Source: JBBDNV01 sp040877415 (lineage in GTDB: Bacteria; Planctomycetota; Planctomycetia; Pirellulales; PALSA-1355). Taken from it: DNA of 43,864 nt. The notes beneath the pieces are model-generated. The model had not been told where the DNA came from. It saw only the letters and a list, made by a program, of their open reading frames with translations, and searched no databases. The stretch lies in NCBI GenBank assembly GCA_040877415.1, contig JBBDNV010000005.1, forward strand, positions 1 to 43,864. The letters are read 5' to 3'. Shown piece by piece: positions 33,901 through 41,337 of the stretch. Position 1 is the stretch's first letter, and the number at the start of each line of letters is the position of its first letter. A program made the translations under genes and the position numbers.

Positions 33901-35234
33901 TTTCCACCTCCCAGAATGTTCGCGTCGTCGAAGCAGCACATGTAAGGCGACTGATCGTGCCCCGCGCCATAGCCGCCCACGGCGTAGAGATAATCCTGCG
34001 GGTCGCCGCGGTCGAACACTCGGACGCCGTCGACCCAGGTTTCGAGCGTCTGGCAATAGACGCTCAAGGGATCGCCCAGCAGGACGGCGAAATCGGCGTC
34101 TTTTCCCGGTGCGAGCGAGCCGATGCGATGGTCGAGCCCGATCATTTGGGCGCCGGCCAGCGTGAGGGCCTTGAGCGCGCCCGCGCGCGACATTCCGGCC
34201 CGCACGGCCAACGCGGCGCTGCGTCGAAACACGCGCGAGTCGGTGATCCAGTCGTCGGTGTGAAAGGCGACCAGCACGCCGTGCTTTTCCAGGATGCCGC
34301 CGGTTTCGAAGCGGGCATAGCGGGCTTCGAGCTTGCCGCCCGGCGAATCGATGACGATGACCGAGCAAGGCGCCTTGGCTTTCGCGATGTCATCGGCCAC
34401 TTTCCAGCCGTCGCTGACGTGGTGCAGCACCACACGAAAGCCGAATTCCTGTGACAGGCGCAGCACCGTCATGATGTCGTCGTGCCGGTGCGTGTGGTGA
34501 TGCACGATCCGCTTGCCCTGCATGGCCTCGACCAGGGCTTCAAGATTCAGATCGCGCGGCGGCACCTTCGCGGGATCGCCTTGGGCGCGGGCGATCTTGT
34601 CGTGATACTCGCGGGCCTTGATGTACTGCTCGCGCACCAGGTAGGCGCTTTTGCCGCGGGTGCCGGGGAAAGGCGGATCGCGCATCGAGTTGGTGCCGTT
34701 GGCCATCTTCAGCCCGCCCAGCGCCGTGCCGCCGTCGTCGGTAATGAAAAAGTCGTCGATCTTTTTCGGCTTGGGATGGAGCCGCAATTTGACGTAAACC
34801 GTCTGGCCGCTGATGAGATGGCCGGAGCCGGGCATGATGTTGAGCGTCGTCAACCCGCCCGCCACGGCGCGCTTGAAGCCCGAATCGTGCACGTTGATCG
34901 AGTCGTAGATGCGCACGCCCGGCTGAATCGGGCCGCTGCCGTCGGCGCCGCCCAATGTGCCGCTGCCGCCGATATGACTGTGCGTGCAAATCAGCCCGGG
35001 CATGATCACCTTGCCGGCGGCGTCGATCTTCTCGGCGTCGTCCGGAATCTGCACCTTGTCGGCCGGGCCGACGGCGACGATCTTGCCCTTTTCGATCACC
35101 AGCGTCCCTGTTTCGATTTCGTCCCCCTCGATGGGAATAATCCGGGCGCCGACGAAAGCTTTGGGCCGGTCCTGCGCGGCGGCGATCGAGATGGCGAACA
35201 ACCAAACGAGACTGCAAATTCCGGCGGTGCGCAT
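33897..35234 (-). CDS. Periplasmic amidohydrolase with intact HxH motif (pair 1, first gene)
   Basis: A 445-aa exported amidohydrolase. The signal peptide is MRTAGICSLVWLFAISIAAA. The composite beta-sandwich plus TIM barrel appears as IIPIEGDEIETGTLVIEKGKI, KVIMPGLICTHSHIGG (metal HSH), RIVHHHTHRHDDIMTVLRL, RVVLHHVSDGWKVADDI and VAFHTDDWITDSR (catalytic Asp candidate). GALKALTLAGAQMIGLDHRIG and SLAPGKDADFAVLLGDPL follow. The family hydrolyses cyclic amides, dipeptides (imidazolonepropionase- or Xaa-Pro-like) or related bonds; the substrate is not readable. The ATG at 35234 follows AGGAG with a six-base gap. It is the first gene of a two-gene operon with the degenerate homologue. Confidence 0.88.
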   Translation of the reverse strand: MRTAGICSLVWLFAISIAAAQDRPKAFVGARIIPIEGDEIETGTLVIEKGKIVAVGPADKVQIPDDAEKIDAAGKVIMPGLICTHSHIGGSGTLGGADGSGPIQPGVRIYDSINVHDSGFKRAVAGGLTTLNIMPGSGHLISGQTVYVKLRLHPKPKKIDDFFITDDGGTALGGLKMANGTNSMRDPPFPGTRGKSAYLVREQYIKAREYHDKIARAQGDPAKVPPRDLNLEALVEAMQGKRIVHHHTHRHDDIMTVLRLSQEFGFRVVLHHVSDGWKVADDIAKAKAPCSVIVIDSPGGKLEARYARFETGGILEKHGVLVAFHTDDWITDSRVFRRSAALAVRAGMSRAGALKALTLAGAQMIGLDHRIGSLAPGKDADFAVLLGDPLSVYCQTLETWVDGVRVFDRGDPQDYLYAVGGYGAGHDQSPYMCCFDDANILGGGK

Positions 35235-35409
35235 CACGTACTCCTGCGGAGGATCGCGGTGAAGAATGGCTGGATGGGTACACAGTATAGTTGCCGCCCC
35301 GACGCCGGGCTACTTTCAAAAGGGGGCCTCTTTCACCGGCTGCCGCCGTCGGCGAAGATGGTGGCCAAACCGGTCAACCGCGCAACTGCTCGACGAAAGG
35401 GGCCCGGAC

Positions 35410-36093
35410 ATGCTCGCTGCGATCTCACGATTCGGCCAAGCCCTTGTGCTGGTTGTCGCCGCGAGCTCCGCCCTGTTGGCCGACGATTGGCGGCCGCTCG
35501 CCGACGGCAAGTCGCTCGACGGCTGGACGCAGAAGGGGGGCGCGGCGAAGTATCGCGTCGAAGACGGCCAAGTCGTAGGCACGAGCGTGCCCAACACCAC
35601 GAACTCGTTTCTCTGCACGACGAAGAATTATGGCGACTTCATCCTGGAGCTCGAGTTCAAGGTTCACCCGAAACTTAACTCCGGCGTGCAAATCCGCAGC
35701 CACTGTTTCGACGACGAGACGACGGTCGAAATCAACGGCAAGCAGAAAAAGTTTCCCGCCGGCCGGGTGCACGGCTACCAGGTCGAGATCGATCCGTCGG
35801 ATCGGGCGTGGAGCGGCGGCATTTACGACGAAGCCCGCCGCGGCTGGCTCGACGATTTGAAAGACAACGAATCGGCCCAAAAGGCGTTCAAGCCCGGCGA
35901 CTGGAACAAGTTTCGCGTCGAATGCCGCGGCGACTCGATCAAAACCTGGATCAACGGCGTGCCGGCCGCCGACTTGAAGGACGACATGACCTCCTCGGGC
36001 TTCATCGCCCTGCAAGTGCACGGCGTCGGCGCCGAAACAGAACCCCGCGAAGTCCGCTGGCGCAACATCCGCATCCAGGAGCTCGGCGAGTAG
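35410..36093 (+). CDS. Secreted DUF1080 (3-keto-disaccharide hydrolase) protein
   Basis: A 227-aa protein with a signal peptide (FGQALVLVVAASSALLADDW) and one DUF1080 domain. Visible marks are WRPLADGKSLDGWTQKGG, FLCTTKNYGDFILELEFKV, LNSGVQIRSH, GRVHGYQVEIDPSDRAWSGG and GDWNKFRVECRGDSIKTWING, then GFIALQVHG. DUF1080 is a concanavalin-like sandwich now linked to 3-keto-disaccharide hydrolysis and very abundant in planctomycetes. The ATG at 35410 is preferred over an upstream start at 35266, which would add unconserved residues before the signal peptide. Its stop codon directly abuts a HicA remnant in the same frame. Confidence 0.9.
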   Translation: MLAAISRFGQALVLVVAASSALLADDWRPLADGKSLDGWTQKGGAAKYRVEDGQVVGTSVPNTTNSFLCTTKNYGDFILELEFKVHPKLNSGVQIRSHCFDDETTVEINGKQKKFPAGRVHGYQVEIDPSDRAWSGGIYDEARRGWLDDLKDNESAQKAFKPGDWNKFRVECRGDSIKTWINGVPAADLKDDMTSSGFIALQVHGVGAETEPREVRWRNIRIQELGE

Positions 36094-36171
36094 GCGGTTC
36101 GGCTGGCGTATCCCGCCAAGACCTTGAAGAGCGTCCTGCGGCAAGCAGGATTGGAAGGCGAGGCACGATGA
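36094..36171 (+). pseudogene. HicA toxin remnant (C-terminal tail only)
   Basis: The 25 codons after the DUF1080 stop, in the same frame, end with YPAKTLKSVLRQAGLEGEAR and a TGA that overlaps the hicB start as ATGA. KxLxxxLRxILRQAGL is the classic end of HicA toxins, and the ATGA overlap is the usual hicA-hicB junction. The first two thirds of hicA, including the catalytic His region, are missing, so this is a deletion product fused to the end of the DUF1080 locus. Confidence 0.6.
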
Positions 36172-36383
36172 AGGAATATACAGTCATCTACGAACCTGGC
36201 GCACGAAACTGGTCGGCCTATGTCCCGGACCTGCCTGGCTGCGTCGCGACTGGAAAGACGCGAAAAGAACTCGAACAGCGCATTCGGGACGCGATTGAGT
36301 TCCATATCGAGGGATTGCGGCTGCACGGAGAACCCGTGCCCGAACCGACCATCGAAGCGGCGAAGGTCACCGTGACGGCGTAG
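36168..36383 (+). CDS. hicB: HicB-family antitoxin (orphaned)
   Basis: A 71-aa protein with the HicB/UPF0150 RNase-H-like fold: MKEYTVIYEPGARNWSAYVPDLPGCVATGKT, then a helix ELEQRIRDAIEFHIEGLRLHG and a short tail VPEPTIEAAKVTVTA. SAYVPDLPGCVA with TGKTR is diagnostic. HicB neutralises the HicA mRNase. Here only the HicA C-terminal tail remains upstream, so the antitoxin stands without an active toxin. No DNA-binding domain is present in this short form. Expression would rely on read-through from the DUF1080 gene. Confidence 0.85.
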   Translation: MKEYTVIYEPGARNWSAYVPDLPGCVATGKTRKELEQRIRDAIEFHIEGLRLHGEPVPEPTIEAAKVTVTA

Positions 36384-36411
36384 CTGAGCCGCAGCTCGCG
36401 CGTCGATCTCC

Positions 36412-37731
36412 TCATGGTTTCCAGCACCTATCCAGCATGGCCTGCAATTTCGCGGCCCGATCAGGATGCTCGTGGGCGAGGTTTTTCTCTTCGTGCGGAT
36501 CCTCGGCCAGGTTATAAAGCTCGACTTTCTCGCCCGGCTCGTTCTTCGGATCGGGGACGATCAGCTTCCAATGGCCGTCGATCAGCCAGCGCCAGCGCAG
36601 ATTCGCGGCCGGATGGTCCAGATCGTTGGCGCTGTGCGTAAAGCACTCGCCGTAAATCGCGTTGCGCGAGCGCGCGGCCGACTCGTCGAGCAGATTGATG
36701 CCCTGCATCGCGGCGGACGGCTTTTCGCCGAGCGCCGCCAGCAGCGTGGGCACAATGTCGATCGACAGCGCCAGATCGTCCCTCATGCGCGGCTCCACTT
36801 TGCCCGGCCAGCGGATCATGATCGGCGTGCGCAGCCCGCCGTCGTAGGGCGACTGTTTTGATTTGGGCGCGTAGCGCGGGGCGTCGACGTTCTGGATCCA
36901 CCCGTTGTCGGCCACGTAAACGACGATCGTGTCGGCGGCCAGCTTGCGCTCGTCGAGATAGTCGACGAGGCTGCCCACCGTTTCGTCGAACCACTCGACC
37001 ATGGCCCAATAGCGGGCCACGTGTTCCGAGGGGGCCACGCGCTTGTATTTTTCAAACAGCCGCTCCGGCGGCGTGTGCGGATCGTGCGGCATCATGGGGG
37101 CGTACCAGACGAAAAACGGCTGGCCCGCGCGGCGTGACTCATCGATGAAGTCGTAGATCGGCTGCATCGATCGGCGGCCGATCTCCAGGCCGGCGTCGCC
37201 GTGCCGCTGGCCCTGCGTCATGCCGTGGGTGAATCCGCCGCGCGCGTAGTTGCCTTGCCACCATTTTCCGCTTTGGAAGCTGCGGTAGCCGAGCTTTCCC
37301 AACATTCGCGGCAAGGTGGGGACCGCTTCGAGGTGGCGGTTCATCACTTCCCGGCCTTGCGCGAATGCCGGCGACTTCTGAAACCCGCGTAGCGCCACAC
37401 CGGCCGGCAGCGGCGGATCGTTGCTCGTAATCTTGTGCTGGTGCGGATAGAGGCCGGTGATGATCGAAGCCAGGCTGGGGCAACACAAGCTCGAGGGGAC
37501 ATAGCCGCGGCGGAAGGTCAGGCTTTGCCGCGCAAGCGCGTCGATGCGCGGCGTCTCGACGCGCGGATGGCCCATGAACGAATAGTCGGTCCAGGCCTGG
37601 TCATCGGAGATGATCATCACGATGTTGGGCCGCGGAGCCGGCTTTTCGGCCGGCAGCGAGCGAGCCGCGAAAACCGTCGCTGCCCAAACGACTACCGCGG
37701 CAAACAACCACGGGAATCGCGAATTCGGCAT
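36412..37731 (-). CDS. Secreted sulfatase-family protein with altered active-site motif
   Basis: A 439-aa family S1 sulfatase with an N-terminal signal segment (PWLFAAVVVWAATVFAARSL). Metal and substrate motifs present are NIVMIISDDQAWTD, FQSGKWWQGNYA, YAPMMPHDPHTPPE, VYVADNGW and SPYDGGLRTPIMIRWPG. The catalytic signature C-x-P-S-R reads C83-C-P-S-L87-A-S-I-I-T-G, so the Arg needed for formylglycine-enzyme recognition and for the site is Leu. Maturation by the standard enzyme is doubtful. The ATG at 37731 is preferred to an upstream frame start at 37818. It faces the HicB gene and is divergent from the DUF6159 gene. Sulfatases are very numerous in planctomycetes. Confidence 0.9.
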   Translation of the reverse strand: MPNSRFPWLFAAVVVWAATVFAARSLPAEKPAPRPNIVMIISDDQAWTDYSFMGHPRVETPRIDALARQSLTFRRGYVPSSLCCPSLASIITGLYPHQHKITSNDPPLPAGVALRGFQKSPAFAQGREVMNRHLEAVPTLPRMLGKLGYRSFQSGKWWQGNYARGGFTHGMTQGQRHGDAGLEIGRRSMQPIYDFIDESRRAGQPFFVWYAPMMPHDPHTPPERLFEKYKRVAPSEHVARYWAMVEWFDETVGSLVDYLDERKLAADTIVVYVADNGWIQNVDAPRYAPKSKQSPYDGGLRTPIMIRWPGKVEPRMRDDLALSIDIVPTLLAALGEKPSAAMQGINLLDESAARSRNAIYGECFTHSANDLDHPAANLRWRWLIDGHWKLIVPDPKNEPGEKVELYNLAEDPHEEKNLAHEHPDRAAKLQAMLDRCWKP

Positions 37732-37973
37732 GGGACGGCACTTTCTTTGGGAGTGCTGGCAATCGAATGAATCAAGAACGTAAAGGATCGAAGGCTGCCA
37801 CCGAAAGAGTTCCGGCAAAGGGTCAGTCTATGCTCGGCCGGCGCCGACGTACACCGCTCTCCCCCCGGGCCATCCGATCGGGCTCATTCGCGGCTGGGGG
37901 ATGAGCTATAATTCTTTGGCGCGGCTGCCAAGGCACACGATACCATCGGCCCGACCAACACAGGAGAACGGCG

Positions 37974-38813
37974 ATGTTCGAACGAATCTCCAGGGGAATC
38001 GATTTGACCAGGCAGAGCCTGGGCGTTCTGCGGGAAGAAAAGACGCTGCTCGTGTTTCCGCTTTTTAGCGGCATCGCGTGCCTGCTCGTGCTGGCCAGTT
38101 TCGCCGTGCCGCTGTGGGCGACGGGATACGCCGAGAGCGTTTTGGGCGACGGCAAGCTTCCGCAAGATCCGCTGGCCTACGTCCTCTTGTTTCTCTTTTA
38201 CTTCGTCAACTACTTCGTGGTGGTCTTTTTCAATTCCGCCCTCATAAGCTGCGCGATCATACGCTTTCACGGCGGCGACGCGACCTTGCGCGACGGGCTG
38301 AGCGCCGCGATGGCCCGGCTGCCGCAGATCGCCGGCTGGGCGCTGGTGAGCGCAACCGTGGGCGTGATCCTCAAGGCGATCGAATCGCGGTCTGAGAAGG
38401 TCGGGCAGATCGCGGCCGGCCTGTTGGGGGCCGCCTGGACGATCGCCACCTACTTTGTCGTGCCCGTGCTCGTGGTGGAAGGGGTCGGGCCGGTTACCGC
38501 CGTCAAACGTTCCTTTGCCGTCCTGCGCAAGACCTGGGGAGAATCGCTGGTGGCCAACTTCAGCGTCGGCCTGGTCGTGTTCCTGGCGTCCCTGGTGGCG
38601 TTGCTGCCGGCACTCGTCGGGATCGTGCTGGCGAGCAAGGTGGCGATCATCGTTGGTTTTGCGATTACCGTGCTGGCTCTGATCGTGATCTCGCTGGTGT
38701 CCACCGCGCTGCACGCGATCATCGTGGCGGCCCTGTACCTGTACGCCGCCAAAGGCGAAGTTCCGCGGCAATTCGACGAGCGCCTGTTGAAAGGCGCGTA
38801 CTCCCCGAAGTAA
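37974..38813 (+). CDS. DUF6159 family integral membrane protein
   Basis: A 279-aa hydrophobic protein that begins MFERISRGIDLTRQSLGVLREEKTLLVFPL, as DUF6159 proteins do. Several membrane segments follow: FSGIACLLVLASFAVPLWA, YVLLFLFYFVNYFVVVFFN, GWALVSATVGVIL, FSVGLVVFLASLVALLPAL and IVGFAITVLALIVISLVS. Between them lie conserved polar segments (ALISCAIIRFHGGDATLRDG, VEGVGPVTAVKRSFAVLRKTW). Function is unknown. AGGAG lies seven bases before the ATG, and a perfect TATAAT -10 element is at 37907-37912, though no good -35 precedes it. It is divergent from the sulfatase gene. Confidence 0.85.
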   Translation: MFERISRGIDLTRQSLGVLREEKTLLVFPLFSGIACLLVLASFAVPLWATGYAESVLGDGKLPQDPLAYVLLFLFYFVNYFVVVFFNSALISCAIIRFHGGDATLRDGLSAAMARLPQIAGWALVSATVGVILKAIESRSEKVGQIAAGLLGAAWTIATYFVVPVLVVEGVGPVTAVKRSFAVLRKTWGESLVANFSVGLVVFLASLVALLPALVGIVLASKVAIIVGFAITVLALIVISLVSTALHAIIVAALYLYAAKGEVPRQFDERLLKGAYSPK

Positions 38814-38846
38814 CGCCGCGCCGCGCGTACCCCACGAGTGTCTTTC

Positions 38847-40478
38847 ATGCCTGCGGCGAACTACGACGCGATCGTCATCGGCGGCGGACACAATGGGTTG
38901 GTGGCGGCCGCCTATCTGGCGCGCGCGGGAAAGCGCGTGTGCGTCGTCGAGCGGCGCGCCGTGTTGGGTGGGGCCGCGACGACCGAAGAGCTGTGGCCCG
39001 GCTTCAAGGTTTCGACCGCCGCCTACGTCGTAAGCCTGCTCTTGCCGGAAATCATTCGCGAGCTGCGGTTGGCCGAATACGGCTTTCGCGTGCTGCCGCG
39101 CAGCCCGTCGAGTTTCACGCCGCTCGCCGACGGCCGCAGCTTGTTGATGGGGCCCGAGCCGGGACTGAACGAGCGCGAGATTGCCCGGTTCAGCCCCGGC
39201 GACGCCGAGCGCTATCCGCAATACGAGGCGCTGTTGGACCGCGTGGCCCGGGCCCTGGAGCCGGCGCTGTCGGCGCCCGCGCCCGATCTCTTGCCGCTGC
39301 CGGCCACCTGGCGGCGGCGCGGCTTGCGAAAGCGGCTGCGCGACGGCCGGATCGGCTGGAACCTCTATCGGGCGCTGGCGTCCTTGGGCGCGGACATGCC
39401 CGAGGCGATTGAACTGCTGACCGGCGCGGCGCGTCCGATCTTGGATCGCTGGTTCGAGTCGGACGTGCTCAAAGCCACGCTGGCGACCGACGCGATCATC
39501 GGCGCGTTTGCTTCGATTTCATCGCCCGGCAGCGCGTACGTGCTGCTGCATCACGTGATGGGCGAGGCCGGCGGGGCGCGCGGCGTATGGGGTTACGTCG
39601 AGGGAGGAATGGGAGGGCTGGCCGCGGCGCTTGAAGGGGCCTGCCGCGATTTGGGCGTCGACATCGTGCGCGAAGCGCCGGTCCGCCGCATCGTCACCTC
39701 CGGCGGCCGCGCGGCTGGAGTGGAGCTCGAAGACGGCCGTCAACTGGCGGCCGGCGTCGTGGCTTCGAGCGTCGATCCGCGCTGGACCTTCGAGCGGTTT
39801 CTCGCTCCCGAAGATTTGCCGGCCGAATTTCTGGCGGCCGTGCGGCGAATCGACTATTCGTCCGCCTCGGCAAAGATCAATCTGGCGCTGGCCGAGCCCC
39901 CGCGGTTCGTTTGCGCCGATCGAGAAGTCGGCGCCAACGGCGTGGGACCGCACCATCACGGCACGATTCACGTCGGGCCGTCGCTCGAATATCTCGAACG
40001 GGCGTACGACGATGCCAAGTACGGCCGAGCGAGCAACGAGCCGATTCTGGAATTGACGATGCCCACCAGCGTCGATCGCACGATCGCGCCGCCCGGGAAG
40101 CACATTCTGTCGATGTTCGTGCAATACGCGCCGTACCGGCTGGCCGAAGGAGATTGGGACCAAGAGCGCGAGTGTTTTGGCGATCGCTGCATCGAAGTCT
40201 TGGCGCGCTACGCGCCCAACGTGCCCGGCGCGATTCTTCATCGGCAAGTGCTCACGCCGCTCGATCTGGAACGGACGTTTGGCCTCTCAGGCGGCAACAT
40301 CTTTCAGGGGGCGATGAGCCTTTCGCAATTGTTTTCCTTGCGGCCGGTGGCCGGCTGGGCCGATCATCGCACGCCGATCCGCGGCCTGTACCTGTGCGGC
40401 GCGGCGGCCCATCCCGGCGGCGGCGTGATGGGCGCCTGCGGCAAAAACGCCGCCGCCGAAATCCTCCGCGACGGGTAG
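38847..40478 (+). CDS. FAD-dependent oxidoreductase of the phytoene desaturase family
   Basis: A 543-aa flavoprotein. The N-terminal dinucleotide fold is DAIVIGGGHNGLVAAAYLARAGKRVCVVERRAVLGGAATTEELWPGFKVSTAAY. Substrate-domain stretches include LASLGADMPEAIELLTGAARPI, AYVLLHHVMGEAGGARGVWGY and the GGMGGLAAALEGACRDLGVDI block typical of CrtI/retinol-saturase-like enzymes. The C-terminal FAD motif is GLYLCGAAAHPGGGVMGACGKNAAAEIL. The substrate is not known; many bacterial relatives act on polyprenyl or unsaturated compounds. The start may be the ATG at 38847 or a GTG at 38838. It begins 33 bases after the DUF6159 stop, so the two may be cotranscribed. Confidence 0.9.
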   Translation: MPAANYDAIVIGGGHNGLVAAAYLARAGKRVCVVERRAVLGGAATTEELWPGFKVSTAAYVVSLLLPEIIRELRLAEYGFRVLPRSPSSFTPLADGRSLLMGPEPGLNEREIARFSPGDAERYPQYEALLDRVARALEPALSAPAPDLLPLPATWRRRGLRKRLRDGRIGWNLYRALASLGADMPEAIELLTGAARPILDRWFESDVLKATLATDAIIGAFASISSPGSAYVLLHHVMGEAGGARGVWGYVEGGMGGLAAALEGACRDLGVDIVREAPVRRIVTSGGRAAGVELEDGRQLAAGVVASSVDPRWTFERFLAPEDLPAEFLAAVRRIDYSSASAKINLALAEPPRFVCADREVGANGVGPHHHGTIHVGPSLEYLERAYDDAKYGRASNEPILELTMPTSVDRTIAPPGKHILSMFVQYAPYRLAEGDWDQERECFGDRCIEVLARYAPNVPGAILHRQVLTPLDLERTFGLSGGNIFQGAMSLSQLFSLRPVAGWADHRTPIRGLYLCGAAAHPGGGVMGACGKNAAAEILRDG

Positions 40479-40497
40479 AAGATCAGCCCATTTTCCA

Positions 40498-40526
40498 TTG
40501 CCAGCATGTAACTTATAAGTTACAAT
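40498..40526 (+). promoter_or_regulatory. Promoter with perfect 18-bp palindrome of a decayed HigBA module
   Basis: TTGCCA (40498-40503, 5/6) and TACAAT (40521-40526, 5/6) are 17 bases apart. The perfect palindrome TGTAACTTATAAGTTACA (40507-40524) fills the spacer and enters the -10. It is the expected operator for the HigA-like protein encoded just downstream, and it survives although the toxin gene is truncated. Confidence 0.7.
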
Positions 40527-40531
40527 GGTGT

Positions 40532-40660
40532 GATGGAGGTGATTCGCTACGTCACTCTGTGTTGCTGTTGTGCGGCGGCGACAAGCGGAAGCAGGCGGCC
40601 GATATCAAGAAGGCGATCAACTTTTGGAATGACTACCAACAGAGGACGGGCAAGTCATGA
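40532..40660 (+). pseudogene. HigB-type toxin remnant (C-terminal 42 codons)
   Basis: The frame read from 40532 to the TGA at 40658 ends with LLLCGGDKRKQAADIKKA and then INFWNDYQQRTGKS. That is the characteristic end of addiction-module killer proteins of the TIGR02683/RelE-HigB type (LLxGGDKxxQxxDIxxAxxxWxDY). The N-terminal two thirds are absent: the palindrome and promoter are followed after a few bases by this tail. The TGA overlaps the antitoxin start as ATGA. A deletion inside the toxin gene is the simplest explanation. Confidence 0.75.
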
Positions 40661-40968
40661 AACGCAAGGCGAGTATTTCCCACGATGAAGCAGTCGTCCG
40701 CGAGCTGCGGGAGAACCCGCGGTTCGCCGCTGAGTATCTCAATGCCGCCTTAGAGGAAACGGACGAGCCGCACGTCCTTTTGGTTGCATTGCGTCGCATC
40801 GCTGAGGCCCGGGGTGGCGTGGCAAAGGTTGCCAAGGCCGCGGGCGTCAAGCGCGAGAGCCTTTATCGTGCCTTGTCTGCTCGCGGAAACCCCCGCCTGT
40901 CGACCCTCTTGGCAGTGACCAGGGCGATCGGCCTGAAGCTTACGGTGGAGACGGCTGCAAATCGCTAG
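40657..40968 (+). CDS. HigA-type addiction-module antidote protein
   Basis: A 103-aa XRE-type helix-turn-helix protein. The N-terminal part (HDEAVVRELRENPRFAAEYLNAALEE) and the DNA-binding core (GGVAKVAKAAGVKRESLYRAL, NPRLSTLLAVTRAIGLKLTVE) match TIGR02684-type antidotes that pair with HigB-like killers. It is complete and begins at ATG 40657, overlapping the end of the toxin remnant. With the upstream palindromic promoter intact it can still be made and autoregulate, but its cognate toxin is broken. It may neutralise a related toxin elsewhere or repress other promoters. Confidence 0.88.
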   Translation: MKRKASISHDEAVVRELRENPRFAAEYLNAALEETDEPHVLLVALRRIAEARGGVAKVAKAAGVKRESLYRALSARGNPRLSTLLAVTRAIGLKLTVETAANR

Positions 40969-40997
40969 CTAGACGACCTTTGTTCAATCGAGTCCCT

Positions 40998-41039
40998 TCA
41001 ATCTCCGTCGCGGGCAGGGTTCTGAAACTCAAGAGGACA
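40998..41039 (-). pseudogene. Possible RelE/ParE toxin N-terminal remnant
   Basis: Overlapping the end of the antitoxin on the minus strand, one frame reads PLEFQNPARDGD and then stops. Toxins partnered with this antitoxin type often begin with MPLEFHPA or similar, at this same overlap position. Only about 13 codons are left and the start codon is absent (TGT in its place). The call is tentative because of the short length. Confidence 0.3.
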
Positions 41040-41289
41040 CCTTCCCGGCACGATACTGTTCGAGACGCTCTCGAATGCGATCAATCGCCGTGTCGCCAGG
41101 CAGCGCCTCCAAGTCGCCGCGGTCGTATGCCGCGACACGCCGCTCGATCTCGGCCGCCCATGCGGCCGCGATTTCAGGAGTCGCGAATCCTTCAGGGGCC
41201 AGGCTTTCTTCGAGCTTGTCGGCGATGAAGGCACGGTCTTCGGCCTCGAGTGCCAACGCTTGCTCAACGATTTGATCCCGCAGCGACAT
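41029..41289 (-). CDS. Addiction-module antitoxin, TIGR02574 / Unstab_antitox type
   Basis: An 86-aa helical, acidic protein with the family pattern VEQALALEAEDRAFIADKLEESL (normally the region just before a W), PEIAAAWAAEIERRVAAYDRGDL and ALPGDTAIDRIRERL. These antitoxins pair with RelE/ParE toxins encoded directly downstream. Here the downstream DNA holds at most a dozen toxin-like codons. GGAGGAG lies upstream of the ATG at 41289. It faces the HigA gene, with 60 bases between the two stops. Confidence 0.88.
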   Translation of the reverse strand: MSLRDQIVEQALALEAEDRAFIADKLEESLAPEGFATPEIAAAWAAEIERRVAAYDRGDLEALPGDTAIDRIRERLEQYRAGKVSS

Positions 41290-41308
41290 CACTTTCTCCT
41301 CCCGGTGG

Positions 41309-41314
41309 ATTATA
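41309..41314 (-). promoter_or_regulatory. Consensus -10 element before the addiction-module antitoxin
   Basis: On the minus strand a perfect TATAAT lies 20 bases before the antitoxin ATG, followed by a strong GGAGGAG. No good -35 is seen at the right distance, so the full promoter is uncertain. Confidence 0.4.
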
Positions 41315-41337
41315 TACGATTCTCGGCAACATCGCGG

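Noticed and set aside
32644..33945. 433-codon plus-strand frame over the second gene of amidohydrolase pair 1
   Set aside because: It is the antisense shadow of a gene with clear family motifs and a coupled start.
37884..39221. 445-codon minus-strand frame opposite the DUF6159 and oxidoreductase genes
   Set aside because: It spans two genuine plus-strand genes and has His/Arg/Gln-rich shadow composition.
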